Source of the DNA: Amoebophrya sp. A120
Lineage: Eukaryota; Sar; Dinophyceae; Syndiniales; Amoebophryaceae
Direction of reading: 5' to 3'
Assembly: GCA_905178155.1 (NCBI GenBank)
Contig: CAJINV010000013.1
Location: forward strand, 2,271,864-2,335,863
Length of the DNA: 64,000 nucleotides
This document shows, piece after piece, positions 23,501 through 32,527 of this stretch. The notes under the pieces were generated by a model, which worked only from the letters and a program-made list of their open reading frames with translations, did no database searches and was not told the DNA's origin. The translations under genes were made by a program, and so were the position numbers. The stretch's first letter is position 1. Each line of letters opens with the position of its first letter.

Positions 23501-26500
23501 AACAACAGTAAAGCCGCCTCACCTGGTGCCGAAGCAGATGTCCCCTCTCCACAGCAGCAGCAAACGCTCAGCAAGTCGACGCTGGAACAGGATTTAGAGG
23601 GTTTAGTCCTGGAAGTGAACGAGCTCTTCGGGCAGCACATCGTGCTGTTACTTTCCAGCGAGGAAATGGAGATGGAGGAGAAATTTGCCCTCTTCCAGTC
23701 CGCCCACGTTCTGATTAACACCACCGTGAAAGACGGACTGAACGTCAACCCGCTCGAGTTTCTCGCCTGCCACGCGTCCATCGGCGACCAGAAAGCGCCC
23801 ATGATTCTCTCGGAGTTCGCCGGCGTTTCCCAGATCCTCCAGGGCGCGCTGATTGTGAACCCGTGGAACACGCCCGAAATCGTGAACGCAATTGTCCGGT
23901 GTTGCCGCATGTCCGAGGAGGAAAAAGAGTACCGGTTCGCGAAGGATTTGGCCTACGTTGCGGAAAAGAACCCGGTGACCTGGTTGGAATCGTTTTTAAC
24001 GGACTTGTATCAAGTGCCAACATTATCTGGGTCTGGAAGACTGGGGAAGTTTGTCATGCAAATTGTACATGGCGATGGCCCGCTATGCCTGTGATGCATG
24101 CTCTAGCATCACAGCTTTAGCGGAAGCTTGTTGATGCAAATAGACTCTCCTGCATGAGAAGTGCCCGCTCCGGTTGGCAACAATCTGAGTACCTTTTACT
24201 GCTCATGTTGCAAGACAGGCTTTTGTACGCTTGAAAGTTAGCAACACAAATCCCATTCTTTCCAGACCGAGACATCTTTGCACTTGATAACTTAAAAGCA
24301 AGTCGGAAAAAAGACGACAAAAACTACGTCGCGGTCGGGTTCGGCGCGAACTTCTATCAAATGTAAAAATGTCTGGGTCTGGAAGAATGCAACTTGTCAT
24401 GCTGTTTTTGGATTCTAAAAAAATTAGTGTTGCATGACCAGCAAGAAAGGTCCAGTTTGTGCTACACGGAGAGGGCACTTCTCATGCGGAAGGCGCATCA
24501 GGAGGCCCTCTAAAAGTCTGTGATGCTAGGTCATGCATTACAGGCATCAGGGGTCATGAGAAATATGCATGACAAGGCTGCATTCTTCCAGACCCAGACA
24601 TTTATACATTTGATAACTTCCGCATTCTCTCGATGGACAGCACCTTTGCCAAATTGATGACCGACGACGTGATCCACGCGTACCGAAACGCGCGTGGTTG
24701 CCGGGTCTTCTTCCTCGACAACGAGGGGACGCTGGCGCCGAACTTCGCCAGTCGGTACGCCAGAGCCAAGGACCACCTCCGGTTGAAGGACGTGTCCGAG
24801 CTGCAGTCCTTTGGCGTCGCGCCGAGTCCAAACGTCTTGCACTGTCTGAACGAGCTGATGCAGGACCCGCGGAACATTGTCGTCGTCATCTCCGGGCGGA
24901 CGAGAAAGCAGCTGTCCGAGTGGTTCTCCCCGGTCTTCAACAACATTGGCCTCGCGGCCGAGCACGGGTTCTGCTACCGGATTCCCTCGGTCTTGGGCGA
25001 CGAGTGGTACCAGGAGCAGGTGGAGAGCGACATGAGCTGGAAAAACGTGGCGTTCGAACTGATGCGGGAGTACACGGCGCGGACGCAGGGGAGCTGGATG
25101 GAGAACAAGGGGTCGGCGCTCGTCTGGCAGTATCGGGACGCGGACCCGGAATTCGGGGACCTGCAGGCCAAGGAGTTGGGGCAGCACTTGCGGGAATTTT
25201 TGGCCAACTCTTCCGTGATGTCGAACGCGCAGACGGGGACGAACCAGCCAGGCAGCAGCGGCCAGAAGATTTTGCACAGTTCCGGCGTGGAAAACCAGTT
25301 TGGGTTGACGGATACCGGGTTGACGGGGGGCATATCACCGATGCGAATTTGTCGAAAATTCTGGAAAAAACTTGTGATGCTAAATTGTGGATAATGGAAG
25401 CTAGCACGTCCAAGTGCACCCAAGCGTGGATGACAAGTGCTTGAAACGCTTTGGCATCCTTCCAGGCGTAGTAGTACGCATTATCACAAAGAGTATAGGA
25501 ACAGGAAGCAGCGGCGTTTTTTTTGGCGATACAGATTTTCCAGTAAAACTCAATGTAAAACAAGCCTTGCACCAAAATCGACTTTCATTCCAGACCCAGA
25601 CATGTTTGCGTTTGATAAGGCAGTATGCTGCACAAAGTGGAAGTGACCAACGGGAAGGGGTACGTGGAGTGCCGGGTAGCGGGGATCAACAAGGGCGCAG
25701 CCGTGTCGAAAATTCTGCAGAAGATATCCTTGATCCGCGGAGACTATCCAGTGCAGAAGTAAATTACTCGTATGACGGATTAATTGCGGGTATGCACGAC
25801 ACGCCTACTAGTTGTTTCTCACCTGAATCAGCAAAAGAAGTGGCTGTGTTTTTCCTACTTGTGAAAAAGAAAAACTTTGGATTGATTCCATATCCACTAG
25901 TGCGATACTTTTGCAATGCATACAAACCCGGATTTCATCCTGTGCATGGGCGATGATCGGTCGGACGATATCCTGAGTAAAAACGTACCCACACCAGAGT
26001 CTCGATGGGGATTTTGCAACACAAGCCTAGGAGTTTTGTGAGTCACGCATGACAAGTTGCACTATGCAGTGTAGTGCAGGTTAGCAAGTGCAGCCGCATC
26101 ACAGATTCATCTGCTCATCCTGTTCACAGCATCACAAATTCCAAAACACGATTGGAAATGGCTCTCATGGGGATGCGCATTACAAGTCTTCCTCTCTTTG
26201 CAAATCTGCATTACAACTCTGGCGTGGGTACGTTTTTACTCAGGATAGACGAAGACATGTTTGAAGTGGTGAACCAGCTATCCCTAGCGGAAGGGGACGA
26301 CGGGGGCGGAAGCGTCATGTACTCACTTTACTGTTTTATTTTTACTTCTGCTACTAACAGAAGCTTTTGGATGATTCAAATTTTTCAATATTTTTTTATA
26401 CAACTTTGTCAACATCATGCGAGATGATGAAGAACAACATGAAAGACCACGGCTGTCATTCGACTCCCGCCTGCATTAGACTCGTGCCAATCTATTCCTG

Positions 26501-27853
26501 CGAAAGCTACCATTGCTTTTCAACTTCCACAGGGACGGCGCCAAGTCCACTTCGGAGTCCAACCTGCAGTTCTTTGCCGGTGGGATGCGCTCTATCGGTG
26601 GGTTGCAGCGCGGGTCTCGGGGGAGCGCGTCTTCGTCCCGGATGAACCTGCTGGGGGGGATTCAGCCCGTGAGTAACCTCGGCGTGATATCCTGAGCGAA
26701 AACGTCCTCACCCCGTAGTCAAGATGGGGAATCTGCTAGACAAATGAGCCAGCTTCGGGCGTTGCGCATGACAAGTTTGGCCTCGTAGTGTAATCTTGTT
26801 TAATAGCTAGTTCATCAGCATCACAGACCTAGCCTATTGCGCTCATTAGAGCATCACAAATTCCAAAACACGACCGGAAAACACTTCTCAGGGGACTACG
26901 CACGAGAAACATTTTCAGCATGCAGATTTGCATGACAGCTATGGGGTGGGGACGTTTTTACATAGGATACGTGAACACCTTCGCGGGCGACGGGTCGGAT
27001 TTGAAACAGCAGTACAACTATTACAATGAAAAATGCCTCCTCCCCATATCAAAACGGAAATTTGTGATGCAGATTTGTGGCCACAAATCAGCTTTGTCAT
27101 GCTAGAAGGGAAAAGATGCGGACTCTAGTGCTGGTTGGCGTGGGAAAGCCTTGCATCTTCAGCATGACAGGGGGCAGCTGGAAGTGGGAAACAGCATGAC
27201 AAATTGCCTGCAAACGAGGCCACAGCTGCGTCTCTTGGCCTTCTAGCATTACAAGTCGATTTGTGTACTCAAATACAGCATCACAAATTTCGTTTTCGAT
27301 ATGGGGAGGGAGGATTTTTCCTTTTGATAACAACGTGAACAACATCATGTCCTGCACCATAGGGCAGAAACCGTCGAAGGCCAAATACTATCTCCACGAC
27401 GTTGAGGAGGTGACGGAGTTGCTCGAAGCGCTGAAAAACTCGGTCCGCAGCTGCCTGGAAGGGGACGAAACGAAATTGCAGCAAGTGTACAAATCCACTC
27501 CCGCGAAGCTGCAAGGGACGTCGAATAGTAATGCAAAGTACAACAACACGCCCGGGGGCGGGGCGCGCGGCGGGCTGTACGGCGCGCCACCCTTTCAACA
27601 GGGAGACAATCTCAACCAGCAACCCGAAGCAGGCGACGTGCAGCGGCAGGGAAGCAAAATAAAAACACCACTAGATCAGTTGAGTTTCGGCGGGCACCAG
27701 CGAGGGATGAGGCCGCAAGACAGAGGACCAGAGTCGGAGCAAAGCGAGGACGGGGGGACATCGGTAGTGTCATCGGTGTCTGATCATGACTACGTGGTCG
27801 GTAGTTCCTTCCAGCAACAGGGAAGCAGTGCCGGGTACAGGAGCGGAAGGTAA
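20501..27853 (+). CDS. CBM20 + trehalose-6-phosphate synthase/phosphatase fusion
   Basis: Eleven exons: 20501-20682, 20793-22400, 22513-24007, 24295-24354, 24621-25332, 25623-25758, 25927-25968, 26253-26318, 26533-26687, 26975-27018 and 27335-27853. They sum to 5019 bases, about 1672 codons. Residues about 90-165 look like a CBM20 starch-binding domain (VVGSCPQLGDWQWQKGA). A GT20 trehalose-phosphate synthase domain follows (LCVGWPGVHV, FWVHDYHLMVVPQYL, NIGFFLHCPW, KDGLNVNPLEF). A HAD-type phosphatase domain comes next (FFLDNEGTLAP near residue 1148, VVISGRT, GDDRSDEDMF near 1406). The family makes trehalose-6-phosphate from UDP-glucose and glucose-6-phosphate and dephosphorylates it in the cytosol. 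Two key motifs differ: DRLDYSKG reads DRLESLSG, losing the Lys, and DxDGT reads DNEGT. The synthase part may be inactive, as in plant class II proteins. Six introns are introners. Confidence 0.92.
24008..24289. mobile_element. Introner, family B
   Basis: TATCAAGTGCCAACATTATC then TGGGTCTGG at the left; TCCAGACCGAGACATCTTTG then CACTTGATA at the right. Flanks are ACTTG (24003-24007) and ACTTA (24290-24294), four of five identical. Removal reads Thr-Asp-Leu-Lys-Ala-Ser in frame. Confidence 0.88.
24355..24615. mobile_element. Introner, family B, with no possible GT or AG
   Basis: Left TATCAAATGTAAAAATGTCT, right AGACATTTATACATTTGATA. The direct repeat ACTTC lies at 24350-24354 and 24616-24620. 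Removal reads Ala-Asn-Phe-Arg-Ile-Leu in frame. Sliding the boundary through the repeat never yields a GT start or an AG end. Confidence 0.93.
25333..25617. mobile_element. Introner, family B, left end diverged
   Basis: The right end TTCCAGACCCAGACATGTTT then GCGTTTGATA is typical. The left TATCACCGATGCGAATTTGT is worn but still followed by TTCTGGA. Flanks are GGGCA (25328-25332) and AGGCA (25618-25622). Removal reads Gly-Gly-Ser-Met-Leu-His in frame. Confidence 0.82.
25759..25926. mobile_element. Intron with a family F-like right half
   Basis: Starts with GT (GTAAATTACT) but ends TACTTTTGCAATGCATACAA, which is a family F terminus rather than an AG acceptor. Removal joins Pro-Val-Gln to Asn-Pro-Asp-Phe, exactly as expected for the phosphatase domain. 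It may be a decayed or half-replaced introner. The exact cut is ambiguous by two bases. Confidence 0.55.
25969..26247. mobile_element. Introner, family E
   Basis: Left TATCCTGAGTAAAAACGTAC, right GTACGTTTTTACTCAGGATA, perfect inverted ends. The direct repeat GACGA lies at 25964-25968 and 26248-26252. It splits the catalytic GDDRSDEDMF motif, and removal restores it exactly. Confidence 0.95.
26688..26969. mobile_element. Introner, family E
   Basis: Left TATCCTGAGCGAAAACGTCC, right GGACGTTTTTACATAGGATA. The direct repeat CGTGA lies at 26683-26687 and 26970-26974. Removal reads Leu-Gly-Val-Asn-Thr-Phe in frame. Same orientation as the element at 25969. Confidence 0.92.
27019..27329. mobile_element. 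Introner, family C (inverted relative to 12597)
   Basis: Left TATTACAATGAAAAATGCCT, right AGGATTTTTCCTTTTGATA. The direct repeat ACAAC lies at 27014-27018 and 27330-27334. Removal reads Gln-Tyr-Asn-Val-Asn-Asn and leads into the conserved SCTIGQKPSKAKYYL end of the phosphatase domain. Confidence 0.93.
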
Positions 27854-28998
27854 AGAAGATGCTGATTTTTAAGTACCTACTTAAATGTTCGAAGATCATG
27901 GACTATTCTCACCTTTACTTCTTAAGTAGCTTCAAGTAGTTTTCAACGATTTTGAGGACGTATTTCAAAGTTATTTTCTGGTTCAAACCTTCACCTTCTG
28001 CAATGAAAAAAAACACACTGTAAAATGCTTGGAGACCGGACCTTGCCAAATGGTTCACGAGACTCGCTGTAAAGATTTTTGCACCTTCTTCGTGGCAATG
28101 TTTTGTATATGAAAAAGAACAAGATGTCGCCGCCCATGCATGGTGGCTCCGCCTACGAACTCGCGCCAGCCGAGCCACAGAGCCCCTGTCTTGAGGGATC
28201 AGGTTCTTTGTGCAAGTTGCTGTTCGGCAGTCTTGATATTACTTTTACAATCAGAATCATTACTACACCATGTCGTGCACCATCAGTCTTGTTAATATAA
28301 TGGCCTAAATGACGCCGGACCTGCGGCCTTGTCGATAACCGGCCTGTGCGTCCAATATTCCTCTGTTTGTCAGTCTTCAAGGTTTACAGGTAGTACTAGA
28401 AAATGTTTCCTTCGCGCCCCAGTTGCAGTTTTCTTCGTCGTCGTTGCACTTTGCCGCGTTTTATTTGCTATCGTCCACAAATAAATCCATCTATCGTCTC
28501 GAAAATTTTTTCGTGCACCTGTCCTATTTTTTCATCGTGCCTTCCACAGCTCGTGTCAAAATCGTGGCTCTTTTTTGTTTCGTACACAAATCTACACAGA
28601 GTATGGAACAAGCGTGTATAGAGGAGACACAAATACTGTCTGGTTGACCAAATGTAATCTACTTCTGTGAAAAATCGCGGCAGAACAAATTAATTTCCCC
28701 CCCCCCTCACAATCGCTGCTCCCTCCCTCCCTCTCGGTGGAGCAGGTGGTTGTTGTAAGTTGTCCGACATTATTTTTCATTTTCGCGGTGCTTGCTTGCT
28801 CCCCGCACGCGTAGCGCCAAGAAACCCGCAAGCGTACTGAAGAATCTTCCTAGCAGCTCTTGAGTTTTCGATCCCGTCACTTGGCATAGAAAATGCACCC
28901 CAATCACATGCTTCCCCGAGTTATTTATTGAGCAGCGGGCTCCTCCTTCCCCGATGCCGTTTTTCTGATCATTTCCTTTCAGGTGTAGAAGAAAGCAA
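27854..28998. other. Intergenic stretch
   Basis: No supported gene. It contains a run of about ten C at 28698 and a CCCTCC-rich tract after it. Open frames are short and overlapping. Confidence 0.4.
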
Positions 28999-30287
28999 AT
29001 GTCCCAGATGTTGAAATTTCGCACGACGAGAAGACGAGCCAGAGGAGAGGACTCATCTTCTGCTGCTTCCTCTGCTGGTACCCGTCCCTCCAGACGAACT
29101 GAAATGCGGCTTTATCTCCACCGCATCAATGCGTTGGCGTTTGCGGCTGCGTTGTTTGATTTGTTGGCGACTGAGACCATGCTGCTGAAGAACAACATGT
29201 GGACGACGTCGGGGCGCATAGAGGACGGCAGTCATAACTGTCACAACATGGGCGGTGATGAAACGGTAAATGGGAACATCTACTTCTTCCACTCGGATGG
29301 AGCGACGATAGAAGGGCCTGTTGTTGCGTCGACCGTGATGTCTAGGAGTGCGACGTCCACCGCCAAAATATCTAAGAGTCCTCCACACGGGAGGCTAGCG
29401 ACGCGCAGGAGTAGAAATTCAAGCGACAATGGAAGATATGGAGAAAGGAGAGGCGCCGAATATCACTCTGATCTCTCAGTGGAGCCGAACCCGATACAAA
29501 ACCGGGGTCACGTCGTTCATCACGGCTGCGTGTTTTCAAGAGTCCTCACCTCCAGTTTCTTCACACTAATACAGCCTGCACATGCACTCCAGGTCAAGTT
29601 GAAGACCTCGAATAAAGCCGCTTCTTCATCGAGGGAAAAAAATCGCGTCTTCGGGAAGACAGTAAAAGGGCGTGTAAAAATGAGCGAGGCGAATATGAGT
29701 GGAACACGGCTTCCAGAGAAAAAAATTACGAATCGCAGTGAAGAGCAGGTCGCGAAAATGCTCGACAAAAAAGAGGAGCCGCACAGCAGTGGCAAGATCG
29801 GCAGTGCTCCAGGAGAACCTGCCAAGGGGGCACACTCTATACTGCCGGCATCGATGGGAGCGGAGTATCAAAGACAACAGCGCCCCGCGGCCCCCAGAGC
29901 TGCTTTCAAATAGTTCTACTTGATACTGCAAAGCTTGTATTGAAACTGGAGGTTCTACTGTATGAAGCACGTCTGTTGCTGGCGTATGCACGATGGAGAG
30001 TGTATTAGTTTCCCTCGTCGGGAACAAGCCTTTATTGCAGTGCAAACGCTTCAAAGTGGAAGTTCTGGGGAGGTGGGGGCGTTTTTCGTCATGATACTTC
30101 GTACGCGGGAGCGTTCAGTCAAGAACCGGTACATCATGCCTCTTCGGGGGAGATTCTACAGTTCGCAGCCCCACCAGTTGGTGAGGGTGGCGCCGGTGGT
30201 GCCTTGCCCGAGCACGCCGCTTCCCTGACACCGAGTATCCGTTGGAAAATGAGGAACCATGCCGACTGTTGTCTCATCATAGCATGA
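28999..30287 (+). CDS. Low-complexity basic protein, unknown function
   Basis: Exon 1 is 28999-29865 and exon 2 is 30102-30287, together 1053 bases, about 350 codons in frame. The N-terminus is Arg/Ser-rich, followed by one hydrophobic helix-like stretch (NALAFAAALFDLLATETMLL) that might be a signal anchor. Then comes a charged, Ser/Lys-rich region without a domain I recognise. Reading straight through exon 1 gives a stop at 29911. Removing the introner-like 29866-30096 plus five bases opens a longer frame ending in a Cys-Cys-Leu-Ile-Ile-Ala tail. I prefer the spliced form, but the direct repeat is weak, so the unspliced 304-codon form remains possible. Confidence 0.5.
29866..30096. mobile_element. 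Diverged introner, family A/C-like
   Basis: The left end TATCAAAGACAACAGCGCCC and the right end GGGGGCGTTTTTCGTCATGATA region pair as worn inverted repeats of the A/C type. The flanks CGGAG and CTTCG do not match, so this is an older or altered copy. Confidence 0.55.
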
Positions 30288-30428
30288 TAAAAACCAAACG
30301 CAGTTAAGTAGTTTATTGGCAAAGATTTTGTAATATTGCATCGATTTCTATGCGTGATACATACGTGTTGCGGCTTGTCCTCCCTGAGGAACTGCCTAGG
30401 GTTCTTGATGGGGATGACTAGGTAGCTC

Positions 30429-31691
30429 ATGGCGTTCTTCGCGAGCTCACATTCCAGATGCTTACTTCAATGTTGTGTTTTTCACGAACTTGGCCTTTGC
30501 AGGAGCGAGGCCGCCAGGAAACTATGCTATCTTTACTTTTTAGTACTATGGTACAAGACGACCGATCGTTGGACCACATGGTTTCGACTCATTTTCTCCT
30601 CGATAGCGTCCGACGCCGACGGCGGCGAGCCGGGTCCAGCAGGAGGAGGAGGCGGCCGCACGTCATCAAGCAGCAACATTAACCAGCCACCAGGCTGCAT
30701 GATCGGCGGCAGCGAGGATTGCGGGGCGATATGCATCGTGATCCTGGTCTGCATTCTCGTCCTGCTCATCGCCGGCGTAACCGTTTGCGTCCTGGTTTGC
30801 TGGTGCGGCAAGGAGGTGTGCGGCTTGCGGTCCTGGTGTGGCCGCAACCCGGAAGATCTAGCGTCTATCGACGATTACACTGAGGCTGAGGACAGCGGAG
30901 CGAACAGTGGACTGCGGACGCACGACCTTCATCACGGAAGCTACAGACCATCGGAAGGGTCGTCGAACACTGTAGGGGGTAGTTCCCCCCGGTCGTCCAA
31001 GACGAAATTTCGGGAGTCGCACTTCGGGACGCCGCTCAGCGCCGGCAACGACCCAGTAATTTCCTCGGAGTCACCAGCGAGTTCGGATAGCGACAAACCG
31101 AACCGGCCCTCCGGCTTCTACAACCTGAGCCCCACCACGTCCTCGCAGACGAAGGAACAACAGGACGTTAGCAGCGCCGCAAAAAGTCACAAGAAGTCGG
31201 GCGCGCGCGGGGCCAAGATAAAGCCGTATAATGACGACGGCGACGACAGCCACATTAGCGCGGAAGCCAATTCGAGTCTGAGCAAGCGGCGCGGAAAGAA
31301 CAAGGGGACTTCGAAAGTGAGCAAGAGTATGAATGCCAGCGCTAACAGAGAGAGCAAGAGTATGAATGCCAGCGGCGCTAACTCCAGTCACAACAGCGGC
31401 GCTAACTCCAGTCACAACAGTAGCGACCACAGCAACAGCGGGTCCCATGCGGGGTCCGGGGTAAATACCTCCGGTTCGTTCAATAAGTACACGTTGAACA
31501 ATAAAGCGGGAGGACATAGTACTTCTAAAAGACAATCACACAGCACGACGAGGAGCGGTGGTCAAAGTGTCTCGCGAAAGGACCCTAGTCGCAGCCCCTC
31601 GGAGCATGAGACTACACAGCAAGACGTCAAGCACGGCCAAGGCACGCGGTATGAACAACGCCGACAAAGAAGGGAGATGAGAAAAAGATAG
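30429..31691 (+). CDS. Single-pass membrane protein with Cys-rich juxtamembrane and Ser-rich tail
   Basis: One open frame of 420 codons from an ATG at 30429. A Gly-rich stretch is followed by a strong membrane segment at about residues 100-122 (AICIVILVCILVLLIAGVTV) and then a Cys cluster (CVLVCWCGKEVCGLRSWC), which could be palmitoylated. The long tail is Ser/His/Asn-rich with short internal repeats (SKSMNAS twice, GANSSHNS twice). The arrangement resembles the protein at 32528-34282 (a membrane segment, then a Cys-rich stretch, then a Ser-rich tail), so the two may be diverged paralogues. The true start could lie upstream of another splice acceptor. Function unknown. Confidence 0.6.
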   Translation: MAFFASSHSRCLLQCCVFHELGLCRSEAARKLCYLYFLVLWYKTTDRWTTWFRLIFSSIASDADGGEPGPAGGGGGRTSSSSNINQPPGCMIGGSEDCGAICIVILVCILVLLIAGVTVCVLVCWCGKEVCGLRSWCGRNPEDLASIDDYTEAEDSGANSGLRTHDLHHGSYRPSEGSSNTVGGSSPRSSKTKFRESHFGTPLSAGNDPVISSESPASSDSDKPNRPSGFYNLSPTTSSQTKEQQDVSSAAKSHKKSGARGAKIKPYNDDGDDSHISAEANSSLSKRRGKNKGTSKVSKSMNASANRESKSMNASGANSSHNSGANSSHNSSDHSNSGSHAGSGVNTSGSFNKYTLNNKAGGHSTSKRQSHSTTRSGGQSVSRKDPSRSPSEHETTQQDVKHGQGTRYEQRRQRREMRKR

Positions 31692-32527
31692 ACAGTTGTA
31701 TCCAGATTTGATGCTGGTTGCCGAAGACGAAAAAGGCGTACTCGTCTTGCCGCTTCAAATTCTGCTCGCCGACGTAAAGATACTTGTCTGCTATTCAGAT
31801 CGTCGTGCTGACTGTAGTGGTTCTTCTAGCTGGTCGTATGAATAGTCCGCTTTAAAAATGCATGTGGTCTACTTATTGCTTGATTTGAAACTTCTACACG
31901 TACCTTAAAACATTCGTACAATTCATTTCATTTTTCTGCTGCTTAAATTTTTGGCTCCATTTCCAATGTCTGGTTCTGAGATCTTCATGGTACAGGAGCC
32001 AAAAGAAAGGCTGTGTTTGTTCGAGGTAGATGGCAAAAACTTCTACATGTGATAAACTCTAATCCTCAACACATCATCGTCCCACAGACACATGCCTCGT
32101 TGTCGTACCAGGCTGACCAGCTGCGCACTACTCGTACTTGACAGGCGAATTTTTTCTTTTCGCGATTCGTACATCAAAGTCAACAAACATGCGTAGTCTC
32201 TGACCAACGCGTCTCTCGACTCGTGACATCAGGTGTAAAAATTTGTGCTAACGTCGCTTCGTCCTCGACGTGCGTCGCTGTCAACTAGGTGATAGGTAGT
32301 TGCGTAGAAGACCACTTTGTGCTCGTTCAAACTTTTTTTCTCGTCATCGTTGATCCGTGTGATGAATGAAGAGGCGATTACAAAATTCTAATCTTCTGGA
32401 TTGTTGCAAGAAATTTGATGGCATTCCAACCTGAATAACAATCATTCCCAGGCCGCTCCTCGCTTGGTTGACGAGCTGTTGCGTGTTATTGTTTCTACCC
32501 CAGAACGAACCATTGCCACTCTGAGAT
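31692..32527. other. Intergenic stretch
   Basis: AT-rich, no frame I can support, no introner ends. Confidence 0.4.

Noticed and set aside
22972-23910. 312-codon minus-strand frame opposite the trehalose enzyme
   Set aside because: A mirror of GC-rich third positions in a real exon. No domain, and the plus strand is well supported.
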